Assembly: GCA_947447525.1 (NCBI GenBank)
Contig: CANFJL010000001.1
Coordinates: forward strand, 372,001-436,000
Reading direction: 5' to 3'
DNA length: 64,000 bases
Source: Flavobacteriales bacterium
GTDB lineage: Bacteria > Bacteroidota > Bacteroidia > Flavobacteriales_D > Crocinitomicaceae
The notes under the pieces are model-generated. The model saw only the letters and a program-made list of their open reading frames with translations, ran no database searches and was not told where the DNA came from. Positions 1 through 7,733 of this stretch are shown piece by piece (the first letter of the stretch is position 1; each line of letters starts with the position of its first letter). The position numbers were made by a program, and so were the translations under genes.

Positions 1-169
1 TTGTATATTTCTTAAGAATTGGATTGAATTTTTTAATTTCCATTCTATCCGGTGTGTTCTTACGATTCTTTGTAGTAATGTAACGAGATGTTCCCGCCAT
101 TCCTGTGGTTTTGTGCTCTGTGCACTCAAGAATTACTTGGATTCTATTACCTTTTGATTTCTTAGCCAT
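1..169 (-). CDS. rpmG: 50S ribosomal protein L33 (3' part missing)
   Basis: Translating the minus strand from the ATG at 169 gives a Lys/Arg-rich protein beginning [20 protein letters not shown], followed by a [24 protein letters not shown] stretch split around residue 38; this is the typical L33 sequence. The reading frame runs off the window edge after 56 codons, and L33 is normally about 60 residues, so only the last few residues are missing. Bacteroidota L33 often lacks the zinc-binding cysteine pairs, and here only one Cys is visible (ILEC). It lies 33 nt downstream of rpmB on the same strand, so the two large-subunit proteins are probably co-transcribed from the rpmB promoter. Confidence 0.9.
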   Translation of the reverse strand, partial: MAKKSKGNRIQVILECTEHKTTGMAGTSRYITTKNRKNTPDRMEIKKFNPILKKYT

Positions 170-202
170 TTCTTTTACTTATTTCTGTTTCACAACAGTT
201 GA

Positions 203-439
203 TTATTTTAAAAACCCTTTTTTACGTGCTTCTTTAAGGCAAGCCAAAAGACCATTCTTATTGATTGTTCGCAAAGCAGATGTTGATATTTTTAATGTAA
301 TATAACGATCTTCTTCTGGAATGAAAAATTTCTTAGTTATAAGGTTAGGATAAAAACGACGCTTCGTTTTGCGATTAGAGTGAGAAACATTGTTCCCCAC
401 CATAACTGACTTTCCTGTTAATTGACAAACTCGAGACAT
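203..439 (-). CDS. rpmB: 50S ribosomal protein L28
   Basis: A 78-residue basic protein that begins MSRVCQLTGK and contains GNNVSHSNRKTKRRFYPNL, the classical L28 signature. It is a structural protein of the large ribosomal subunit. The open frame extends upstream to about 508, but the extra residues do not resemble L28, and a promoter at 474-504 puts transcription initiation inside that extension. I therefore start the gene at the ATG at 439. rpmG follows after 33 nt. Confidence 0.94.
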   Translation of the reverse strand: MSRVCQLTGKSVMVGNNVSHSNRKTKRRFYPNLITKKFFIPEEDRYITLKISTSALRTINKNGLLACLKEARKKGFLK

Positions 440-473
440 GTGTGATAGTTTATTGTAAATCTTTAAGCGGGTG

Positions 474-504
474 CAAAGAAAAGATATTTTTCCAATAAAT
501 ACAA
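474..504 (-). promoter_or_regulatory. Bacteroidota-type promoter of rpmB-rpmG
   Basis: Read on the minus strand this is TTG (504-502), a 20-nt spacer and TTTCTTTG (481-474), one base away from the consensus TAnnTTTG, followed directly by CACCC. Initiation would fall near 468, giving a leader of about 30 nt before rpmB. The CACCC start region is shared with the promoters of rpsP, rplS and tRNA-Lys in this window. Confidence 0.65.
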
Positions 505-586
505 ACAAAAACCAATCTTTTTTTAATATTTCTTCAAAGTTAAAAGATGGATTCTTACTTAATTTTAAAACTAAAGATTTCTTTTT

Positions 587-1822
587 TTAGCTAAGCACCT
601 CATAGCGAAGTAAATTAAGAGCAGAAGCTACCGCCATTTGAATATTTCTTTCTCTTTGATCGCCATATTGGAAGGCCTTTGAAATTGTTCTTGTAGATGT
701 TGCTATTGCAATCCAAACCAATCCAACTGGTTTGCTATCTGTTCCACCTGTTGGACCAGCAATTCCTGTAGTAGAGATACAGACAGAAACATTTAACTTG
801 TTCCTTCCACCTTCTGCCATCGCGCAGGCTACTTCTTGACTCACCGCCCCAAATTCTTCAATTAGTTCAACATCTACCCCTGCTAATTTGCTTTTCATTT
901 CATTGCTGTAGGTCAATAAAGAACCCATAAAATATTCTGAAGCACCTGAAACAGAGCTAATTTGAGCTGCTAACATTCCACCCGTACAACTTTCAACTGT
1001 ACCAATACTCAGATTTTTTTCTTTCAGCTTGGCTCCAATAACTTCCTGGAGTTTATCTTCATTATAACCATAGAGTGCTTCTGGAATCAGTTGTTCTAAT
1101 TTATTAAAATAGGAATTTATTGCGTCTAATCCTTCATGTTCATTTGGTGCAGTAATTCTTAATTTAACAAATCCTGGGGAGGGTAAATAAGCAAGAGAAA
1201 AATTATTTTTTGTCAAATCATCTTCCCAAGTTTTTATTTTTTCTGCTAGAAATGATTCTCCAATACCTTGAGTAAGTGCGGTTTTGTGTCCTTTTCCTTT
1301 AAGTTCAAAGCGATTTTTTAAATAGGGGATCAATTCCTCTAGAACAATCCCTTTCATCTCATAGGGCACTCCAGGTAAACTAACAAAAATTTGATTATTT
1401 TTCTCAATTAAGATTCCTGCTGCAGTACCATAGTTATTATTTAAAACGATACATCCTTTTGGCATCAAAGCTTGATGTTCATTCACCAATAGCATGGGAC
1501 GATTTCGTTTTTGGAAATATTGTTCAATCTTTAATTTTATTTCTTCATTTATTTCAAGTTCCATGTCAAAATAGGAAGCAAGCGTATATTTTGTGATATC
1601 ATCATTCGTTGGACCTAATCCACCGGTTATGATACACAATTGCGTGGTCTTTTGAATGTCATCTAAGGCATTTGTAATGGCATCTTTAGTATCTGAAATA
1701 GTTACTCCTTTGATGATATTACAACCTATAAGCGAAAGTTCTTGACCCAACCAAGACGCATTAGTATTAATGGTTTGACCTATAAGTAATTCATCTCCAA
1801 TAGAAATCAGTTCTACTTTCAT
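587..1822 (-). CDS. cinA: CinA-like protein (nicotinamide-nucleotide amidohydrolase family)
   Basis: The 411-residue protein has the two domains of full-length CinA. The N-terminal MoaB/MogA-like domain (about residues 1-170) contains GDELLIGQTINTNA and the TGGLGPTNDD loop. The C-terminal PncC-type amidohydrolase domain (about 255-411) contains ESCTGG (277-282) and TTGIAGPTGG. The family deamidates nicotinamide mononucleotide in pyridine nucleotide salvage, and the N-terminal domain can act as an ADP-ribose pyrophosphatase. Its ATG overlaps the stop of the upstream methyltransferase gene by 4 nt, so it is the last gene of the lpxD-lpxC/fabZ-lpxA-rlmD-like transcript. The length is normal for the family. 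Confidence 0.93.
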   Translation of the reverse strand: MKVELISIGDELLIGQTINTNASWLGQELSLIGCNIIKGVTISDTKDAITNALDDIQKTTQLCIITGGLGPTNDDITKYTLASYFDMELEINEEIKLKIEQYFQKRNRPMLLVNEHQALMPKGCIVLNNNYGTAAGILIEKNNQIFVSLPGVPYEMKGIVLEELIPYLKNRFELKGKGHKTALTQGIGESFLAEKIKTWEDDLTKNNFSLAYLPSPGFVKLRITAPNEHEGLDAINSYFNKLEQLIPEALYGYNEDKLQEVIGAKLKEKNLSIGTVESCTGGMLAAQISSVSGASEYFMGSLLTYSNEMKSKLAGVDVELIEEFGAVSQEVACAMAEGGRNKLNVSVCISTTGIAGPTGGTDSKPVGLVWIAIATSTRTISKAFQYGDQRERNIQMAVASALNLLRYEVLS

Positions 1823-3264
1823 TTCTTTACAAATTTCGCAATCGATTCGATATGTCCTGTATGTGGAAATTGATCGACAAGGGTGTATTTTTCGAGCGTA
1901 TATCCAGCATCAATCAGCAAGGAAGCATCTCTTGCTTGTGTAGAAGGGTTACAGGAGATATAAACTATAATTTTAGATCCTAAATCGATAACTTTTTGTA
2001 ATGTTTTTGGTGCTATCCCAGCCCTTGGAGGATCCAAAATTAAGGCAGCAATTGCGCCCTCAAATTCTGGCATTTGCTTTAAAAATTTTCCAACATCTGC
2101 AGCAAAAAAGGATAGGTCTTCTAAGCCGTTTAATTTGGCATTTCTTTTGGCATCTTCAATGGCTTGTTCAACAATATCAACGCCAATAATAGAAATAGGG
2201 GCAAGTGATTTTAATTGACGCTTTGCGATCAATTGCGCAATGGTTCCCGTACCGCAAAATAAATCTAAAACTACACTATCTTTTTTTACTTCATCTTCTA
2301 ATAAATAATCTATGGCTCTTGCATAAAGTAATTCGGCACATGCTGGATTGGTTTGAAAGAAACTTTCCATACTGATTTCAAATCTCAATCCTGCAATAGT
2401 TTCTTCTACAACTCCTTTGCCATAAAGTAGTTTACTTTCACCATTTTCTATTTTAGATCGATCAGCAACATTGTCATTAATAGTATGTTGAATCCCAGCG
2501 ATTCTTTCCCCAAATAGGGAAATTAAATAAGCTGTAAATGCTTTTCCGTCGAAAAGATGCAAGCCATCAGAAGAGGTAACTAGATTGATTAAGAGTTGAT
2601 TGGATTGAAAAGATTTTCGAATCACAATATGTCTAAAAAACCCTTCTTTTTTTGGTGGATGCCAAGCGGGGAGGGTGCTTTGTTCTAAATGACTGCGAAT
2701 TAAATGGAGTTTCGATTCCCATTCTTCATCAAAAAGTCCACTTGGTTTATCTAAACTTTCCACTTTCCACCAAGTGCCTCTTCGCTTGAAGCCTAAAGCA
2801 AATGCACCGTCTATTTCTGTTCCACTTTGCAAGGAATGTTCAATGGAAGAGAAACTGTATTCCATTTTATTCCGGTAAAAATAATGCAGTGGTGAACTGA
2901 TAAATCCATCGTATACATCAGCAAGATTTTTTATTCCAGAAATTTTACTGAAAGTACTTAATGTTGATTCTTCTTTCGCTTTTTCTTGAATTTTGGTAGG
3001 AACATAGATGTAAGGTCCTCCAGATATTTCCTGAAAATTCATTACTTCTTCCTCCGGAGACCTCTGAATAACTTCAATTAATTGAGCTTCAGCATGATTT
3101 TTCCTTTTAACATCTATTTTTGCTTTTACAATTTGTCCGGGGAATGCATTGTCGACAAAAATAATAAAATGAGAATCATCTATAGGAACACGAGAGATTC
3201 CTCTTCCTCCAAAACTATAGGCATGAATGGTTAATTCAACAATATCCCCTCTAGTCAATTTCAT
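1819..3264 (-). CDS. rlmD: TrmA/RumA-family rRNA (uracil-C5)-methyltransferase lacking the Fe-S cysteines
   Basis: The 481-residue protein has an N-terminal TRAM-like OB fold (1-65) and a C-terminal SAM methyltransferase domain with LDLFCGTGTIAQ, LDPPRAG and the catalytic YISCNPSTQARD. This matches the 23S rRNA uracil-C5 methyltransferase family (RlmD/RumA). In typical RlmD a C-x5-CGGC motif plus a fourth Cys bind a 4Fe-4S cluster. Here the aligned stretch (residues 76-90) reads NFQEISGGPYIYVPT, the region around WWKVESLDKPSG has no Cys, and I find no cysteine in roughly the first 300 residues. The catalytic Cys is retained, so an active cluster-free enzyme is likely. Its start overlaps the lpxA stop by one base. 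The exact target uridine cannot be read from sequence. Confidence 0.87.
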   Translation of the reverse strand: MKLTRGDIVELTIHAYSFGGRGISRVPIDDSHFIIFVDNAFPGQIVKAKIDVKRKNHAEAQLIEVIQRSPEEEVMNFQEISGGPYIYVPTKIQEKAKEESTLSTFSKISGIKNLADVYDGFISSPLHYFYRNKMEYSFSSIEHSLQSGTEIDGAFALGFKRRGTWWKVESLDKPSGLFDEEWESKLHLIRSHLEQSTLPAWHPPKKEGFFRHIVIRKSFQSNQLLINLVTSSDGLHLFDGKAFTAYLISLFGERIAGIQHTINDNVADRSKIENGESKLLYGKGVVEETIAGLRFEISMESFFQTNPACAELLYARAIDYLLEDEVKKDSVVLDLFCGTGTIAQLIAKRQLKSLAPISIIGVDIVEQAIEDAKRNAKLNGLEDLSFFAADVGKFLKQMPEFEGAIAALILDPPRAGIAPKTLQKVIDLGSKIIVYISCNPSTQARDASLLIDAGYTLEKYTLVDQFPHTGHIESIAKFVKK

Positions 3265-4040
3265 TAGATCATTCCTCTTATGACTCCTTTATCTGAGCTT
3301 TCAATAAAGTGAATTATTTCATCTTTTATGGGGCTATCAGGAAAAGTATCTTTCACATTTTGTATTCCTTTAGAAATATTACTGCTTTGAATATAAATAC
3401 TTCTATATACATCCTCAATTGTTCTTACCTCATCATCTGTAAAACCTCTTCTGCGCAATCCAACGGAATTTACTCCAGCAAAAGTTAAAGGTTCTCTGGC
3501 AGATTTAACGAATGGAGGAACATCTTTTCTAACTAAAGAAGCGCCGCCAATAAAAGCATGTCGACCGATATGAACAAATTGTTGCGCTGCCACTTTTCCT
3601 TCTAAAATTGCGAAATCATCAATAACTACATGTCCGGAGAGTCCGACATAACTTGCAAGTATCACATTATTTCCAATTTGGCAATCGTGTGCAACATGCA
3701 CATAAGTCATCAACAAGCAATTTTTTCCAATCGATGTTTTCCATTTGTCTTTCGTCCCACGGTGTATGGTAACACATTCTCTTATGGTAGTATTGTCTCC
3801 AATTTCAACTGTGGTATATTCTCCTTCGAATTTCAAATCTTGCGGAATCACTCCAATTACAGCGCCTGGAAAAACTTCACAATTATTACCAATTCTTGTT
3901 CCTGGATAAATGGTTACATTCGAGTGAATATGAGAACCTTCTCCGATAATAACATCTTCATGTATACAGCTAAAAGGATCCACTCTTACACTATTATGCA
4001 ATTTGGCTAAATGAGAAATAGACGCTAATGGACTTTGCAT
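3264..4040 (-). CDS. lpxA: Acyl-ACP--UDP-N-acetylglucosamine O-acyltransferase
   Basis: This 258-residue cytosolic enzyme catalyses the first step of lipid A synthesis, transferring a 3-hydroxyacyl chain from ACP to UDP-GlcNAc. Hexapeptide repeats of a left-handed beta helix run through residues 1-190 (IGEGSHIHSNVTIYPGTRIG and following). The active-site block YVHVAHDCQIGNN and the conserved GLRRRGF near the start of the helical C-terminal domain are present. The gene lies 2 nt downstream of lpxC-fabZ and touches the rlmD-like gene, so it is in the middle of the operon. The length is normal. Confidence 0.97.
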   Translation of the reverse strand: MQSPLASISHLAKLHNSVRVDPFSCIHEDVIIGEGSHIHSNVTIYPGTRIGNNCEVFPGAVIGVIPQDLKFEGEYTTVEIGDNTTIRECVTIHRGTKDKWKTSIGKNCLLMTYVHVAHDCQIGNNVILASYVGLSGHVVIDDFAILEGKVAAQQFVHIGRHAFIGGASLVRKDVPPFVKSAREPLTFAGVNSVGLRRRGFTDDEVRTIEDVYRSIYIQSSNISKGIQNVKDTFPDSPIKDEIIHFIESSDKGVIRGMI

Positions 4041-4042
4041 AT

Positions 4043-5443
4043 TTATACTTTATCTTTGATTACTTGAGCAAGCATTTCAGCTTCCATTACTAAATTTCCG
4101 TTTACATAAGCTTTTCCGCCCATCTCAACCAATCCTCTTCTGATAGGTGAAAGTAGTGTTAATTCAAATACCAAGGTATCTCCTGGGACCACTTTTTGCT
4201 TAAATTTAACCTTGTCTATTTTCATAAAATAAGTAGAATACAAATGCGGTTCTTCTACCTTGCTTAAGGCAAAAATCCCCCCAACTTGTGCCATGGCTTC
4301 AATTTGTAACACTCCAGGAAATACTGGATTTCCGGGAAAATGACCTGTAAAAATAGGTTCATTCATAGTGACATTTTTCACTCCAATTATGGTCAAATCG
4401 TTAATCTCCATGATTTTATCTACCATCAAAAAAGGAAAGCGATGCGGAAGCATACTTTCTATGGCGATACTATCGTAAAGCGGTGTTTTGGTGATATCAA
4501 ACACTCTACCTTGATTTTGTTGTTTTTTGATTTGTTCTTTTAAAATTTTCGCAAAACGAACATTTCCTGAATGTCCAGGACGCGCGGCTAAAATATGTGC
4601 TCTAATAGGTTTTCCAATAAGCGCTAAATCTCCAACAATATCTAATAATTTATGTCGAGCGGGCTCATTTTCATATTTTAATTTAGAACTATTGAGCACC
4701 CCGATTCCATCTATTTCAATCTTCAAATCTTCCTTGCCTAATAATTTAGCGAGTCTATTTAATTCTTCTTGTGAAATATCAACACGATCTACCAATACAA
4801 TTGCATTGTCTAAATCTCCGCCTTTTATCAAATTATTCTGAGCTAAATATTCTAATTCTCTCAAGAATACAAAAGTTCTGCAAGGGGCAATTTCAGTATT
4901 AAAATCACTTATCTTGTACATGCTAGCATGTTGCGTTCCAAGAACAGGTGATTTATAATCGACCATTACTGTTAATCTATAATTTTTATCAGGAATTGCT
5001 AAAAATTCAATCCCGTTCTCTATGTCTTCCCAAGGAATATTTTCGGTTAATTCAAAATAGTCTCTATTGGCTTCTTGTTCAACAAAACCTGTTTCAAGAA
5101 TGGCATCAACATACAATTTAGAACTTCCGTCCATGATCGGTACTTCTGGCGCATTCAGTTTTATTAACGCATTATCGATTTGACAACCATAAAGTGCTGC
5201 AAGAACATGTTCAGTAGTATAAACGCGTGCCCCTGCTGATTCAAGCGTAGTTCCTCTATCAGTTGCTACTACTAAATCTACATCCGCTTTAATTATTGGC
5301 TCACCTGGCAAATCAATTCTTTGGAATTTATAACCGTGGTTGTCTGGCGCTGGACAAATCTCGAGCGTCACGGATTCTCCAGTATGCAATCCAATACCTT
5401 TAAATTGAATAGGTGCTTTGAGGGTACATTGTTTTTCTGACAT
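4043..5443 (-). CDS. lpxC-fabZ: Bifunctional LpxC-FabZ: UDP-3-O-acyl-GlcNAc deacetylase / 3-hydroxyacyl-ACP dehydratase
   Basis: The 466-residue protein is a fusion. Residues 1 to about 315 are LpxC, the zinc deacetylase that commits the cell to lipid A synthesis; the metal and catalytic residues are visible as TEHVLAAL (H79), ARHKLLDIVGD (H264, D268) and ARPGHSGN (H291). Residues from about 320 are FabZ, with PHRFPF (H334), HFPGNPVFPGVLQIEAMAQ (catalytic E382) and the hot-dog fold. FabZ competes with LpxA for 3-hydroxyacyl-ACP, so the fusion ties fatty-acid elongation to lipid A commitment. The fusion is known in Bacteroidota. It sits 4 nt downstream of lpxD and 2 nt upstream of lpxA. Confidence 0.97.
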   Translation of the reverse strand: MSEKQCTLKAPIQFKGIGLHTGESVTLEICPAPDNHGYKFQRIDLPGEPIIKADVDLVVATDRGTTLESAGARVYTTEHVLAALYGCQIDNALIKLNAPEVPIMDGSSKLYVDAILETGFVEQEANRDYFELTENIPWEDIENGIEFLAIPDKNYRLTVMVDYKSPVLGTQHASMYKISDFNTEIAPCRTFVFLRELEYLAQNNLIKGGDLDNAIVLVDRVDISQEELNRLAKLLGKEDLKIEIDGIGVLNSSKLKYENEPARHKLLDIVGDLALIGKPIRAHILAARPGHSGNVRFAKILKEQIKKQQNQGRVFDITKTPLYDSIAIESMLPHRFPFLMVDKIMEINDLTIIGVKNVTMNEPIFTGHFPGNPVFPGVLQIEAMAQVGGIFALSKVEEPHLYSTYFMKIDKVKFKQKVVPGDTLVFELTLLSPIRRGLVEMGGKAYVNGNLVMEAEMLAQVIKDKV

Positions 5444-5447
5444 GCTA

Positions 5448-6491
5448 TTACTTTTTTGAAATAAGTGCTGCTAATTTTGTTTCTAATTCAACCACCCGTT
5501 TCAACATACTAGGTAATTGCTTAAATACTATATGAGATCGTTTAAAATCTGAAAGTGGAATGACAGGGCTTCCCATCATTGCTTGTGCGGTTTTTATGGT
5601 AGAAGCTACGCCTGATTGTCCGGCGATTTGCGTTTGATCAGCGATAGAAAGATGTCCGCCAATACCGGCTTGTCCACCAATGATAACGCGTTTTCCAATC
5701 TTAGCTGAACCTGCTATTCCAACTTGCGACGCCATGGCGGTATGTTCACCCACTTCTACATTATGAGCAATTTGACATAAATTATCAATTTTCACACCTT
5801 TTCGAATATAGGTAGAGCCCATTGTTGCTCGATCAATTGTAGTGTTGGCACCAATTTCAACATCATCTTCAATTACTACATTCCCAATTTGTGGCACCTT
5901 CTTATAAACACCTTGTTGATCAGGAGCGAATCCAAATCCATCTGAGCCAATTACGACACCGGCATGAATGATACAGTTTTTTCCAATGACTGAAGCGTCA
6001 TATAAAGTTACATTTGGGTAAATCGTAGTATTTTCATCAATAACAGCATTATCGCCAATAAATACGTGCGGATAAATGACACAATTCTTACCAATCTTTA
6101 CATTTTTACCCACATAAGCAAAAGCTCCAAGGTGGATATTGTCGCCTAATTGCGCAGTTGGATCAATGAAATTAGGCGCTTCAATTCCCGCCTGTTTTTT
6201 ATTCATATTAGCATAGACTTCCAAAAGCTGTGCGAAGCAGGCGTATGCATCAGCGACTTTTATCAGCGTTAACGTTTCTGGTAAATTTTTGGAAGGTTCA
6301 AAAGAACTATTTACGATACATATACTAGAACCTGTAGTATAGATGAATTCCTCATATTTTGGATTAGAAAGGAAAGACAATGCGCCTTGCTTACCTTCTT
6401 CTATTTTTGCAAGCTCATTAACTTTAGCATTGCTGTCGCCAATGATTTCTCCCTTAAGGATTTCTGCAATTTGTTGGGCCGAAAATTCCAT
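5448..6491 (-). CDS. lpxD: UDP-3-O-(3-hydroxyacyl)glucosamine N-acyltransferase
   Basis: The 347-residue enzyme catalyses the third step of lipid A synthesis, N-acylating the product of LpxC. It has an N-terminal uridine-binding domain (about 1-100), a long run of hexapeptide repeats (about 105-305), the catalytic region [26 protein letters not shown] and a C-terminal helix ([18 protein letters not shown]). It is the first gene of the lipid A operon. A promoter-like element ends only 4 nt before its ATG, so the mRNA may be leaderless. Confidence 0.97.
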   Translation of the reverse strand: MEFSAQQIAEILKGEIIGDSNAKVNELAKIEEGKQGALSFLSNPKYEEFIYTTGSSICIVNSSFEPSKNLPETLTLIKVADAYACFAQLLEVYANMNKKQAGIEAPNFIDPTAQLGDNIHLGAFAYVGKNVKIGKNCVIYPHVFIGDNAVIDENTTIYPNVTLYDASVIGKNCIIHAGVVIGSDGFGFAPDQQGVYKKVPQIGNVVIEDDVEIGANTTIDRATMGSTYIRKGVKIDNLCQIAHNVEVGEHTAMASQVGIAGSAKIGKRVIIGGQAGIGGHLSIADQTQIAGQSGVASTIKTAQAMMGSPVIPLSDFKRSHIVFKQLPSMLKRVVELETKLAALISKK

Positions 6492-6495
6492 GATT

Positions 6496-6528
6496 CAAAA
6501 TTAGTAATTACAAATTGAATGAAATCAA
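6496..6528 (-). promoter_or_regulatory. Probable promoter of the lpxD operon, abutting the start codon
   Basis: On the minus strand: TTG (6528-6526), a 22-nt spacer and TAATTTTG (6503-6496), then only 4 nt before the lpxD ATG at 6491. With the usual spacing for TAnnTTTG promoters, transcription would begin at or within the start codon. The spacer is slightly longer than the common 19-20 nt. Confidence 0.5.
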
Positions 6529-6587
6529 CAGAATAACATACTTATTAACAACAATACGTGATAAAATGATCGCTAAAAAGTAGGAAA

Positions 6588-7268
6588 TTATTTTTTTTCG
6601 CTTAGCCTTTTGATCGTTATTTTCTCTTTATACCAAGTTGCTTCTATTTCAAAATTTTCATTTTCAAGAAAATGAGTTGAATTCTGACCGTCGAATTTAG
6701 TTTTCTCGAAATTAATGTAAGAGTTCTTCTCCAATTTAGTCTGCAGATCTTTGCTTTTAAGAAAGCCTAGATTCTTTAATTGTTTTTTAAGATTTTCCTT
6801 TTCTCCAAAATAAAAGAGCTCGTCATTTTTGGGGAAATAGATTGGAATACCTTTTCCCTTTATTGAATTTCTAACTTTATTAATCGATGGAATAATTTCA
6901 TTTGAATTAATTTTAAGTTCACTTACAAAACTTCCATCAGGTAGGGAAAAAATCCAATTGATTTTTTTTCCTTTTGGAGTTACACAGGACATCACATAAG
7001 CTCGAGGGTCACCTTTCTTTTTGCTTTCAGAGAAAACAACAGATCCATTATCGATCATTTTCTTAACTTCAGAACTGCCTAGTTTCAACTTAGTAAAATT
7101 CAAGGAGTCTTCAGTATGGATGTAAATAATTCTTTGGAGAATAGATTCCTTTACTTTGTTTTCGGGCAACCAAGAGCATCCTCGATTTTTAAAAAAGAAA
7201 AACACGCAAAATAATCCAATTCCAAATCCAATTCCGTATAACTTCAATCGTTTTAAAAAATTCTCCAT
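6588..7268 (-). CDS. Hypothetical protein with one N-terminal membrane segment
   Basis: I do not recognise this 226-residue protein. After a short basic start it has a single hydrophobic segment at about residues 11-26 (YGIGFGIGLFCVFFFF), followed by a polar, lysine-rich domain of about 195 residues that should face the periplasm or be membrane-anchored. A fragment CSWLPENKVKESILQ directly follows the membrane segment. The gene is flanked by trxA (upstream on the same strand, separated by the trxA terminator) and the lpxD operon promoter. Codon use looks like that of its neighbours. No function can be assigned. Confidence 0.75.
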   Translation of the reverse strand: MENFLKRLKLYGIGFGIGLFCVFFFFKNRGCSWLPENKVKESILQRIIYIHTEDSLNFTKLKLGSSEVKKMIDNGSVVFSESKKKGDPRAYVMSCVTPKGKKINWIFSLPDGSFVSELKINSNEIIPSINKVRNSIKGKGIPIYFPKNDELFYFGEKENLKKQLKNLGFLKSKDLQTKLEKNSYINFEKTKFDGQNSTHFLENENFEIEATWYKEKITIKRLSEKK

Positions 7269-7284
7269 GAAAAAGTTTTGTGTA

Positions 7285-7309
7285 TAAAAAAAGTCGATTG
7301 CTCGACTTT
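7285..7309 (-). terminator. Terminator downstream of trxA
   Basis: An 8-bp stem (AAAGTCGA at 7290-7297 and TCGACTTT at 7302-7309) with a 4-nt loop. Read on the minus strand the hairpin is followed by a run of T (plus-strand A run at 7285-7290). It lies 10 nt after the trxA stop codon. Confidence 0.75.
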
Positions 7310-7318
7310 CTGTTTTTA

Positions 7319-7636
7319 TTATAAAATAGCGTCTAATTTCGCCATTAAAGTTGCTTTTGGTACTGCGCCAACTGATTTGTCGACAACCTCTCCATTTTTT
7401 ATAAATAGAACCGTTGGGATACTTCTAACACCGAATTTGGCAGAAACAGAAGAGTTTAAATCTACATTAACCTTACCAATTAAAGCTTTACCGTCATATT
7501 CAGTAGCCATTTCTTCTATTACTGGTCCTATCATGCGACAAGGGCCACACCATTCTGCCCAAAAGTCAACAACAACCGGTTGCGTTGAGTTCATAACCAA
7601 CTCATCAAAGTTTGCATCTGTAATTTCTAATGCCAT
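7319..7636 (-). CDS. trxA: Thioredoxin
   Basis: This is a complete 105-residue thioredoxin with the redox motif WCGPC (C30 and C33) preceded by VVVDFWAE, the conserved cis-proline region [19 protein letters not shown] and standard length. It has no signal peptide, so it is the cytoplasmic disulfide reductant. It lies 97 nt downstream of uvrA on the same strand and ends in its own hairpin terminator. I did not find a clear TAnnTTTG promoter in the gap, so it may be transcribed with uvrA or from a poorly matching promoter. Confidence 0.97.
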   Translation of the reverse strand: MALEITDANFDELVMNSTQPVVVDFWAEWCGPCRMIGPVIEEMATEYDGKALIGKVNVDLNSSVSAKFGVRSIPTVLFIKNGEVVDKSVGAVPKATLMAKLDAIL

Positions 7637-7733
7637 GTTCTTAGTTTTAAATAATTATTCTTTCAATTGAGCCGTAAAATTAATTGAATTTTCACTACCG
7701 ATTTCAATTATTTTATGTTTTTTAGAATTTATT

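Noticed and set aside
203-508. Longer N-terminus for L28
   Set aside because: The additional 23 residues do not match L28 and lie upstream of the likely transcription start.
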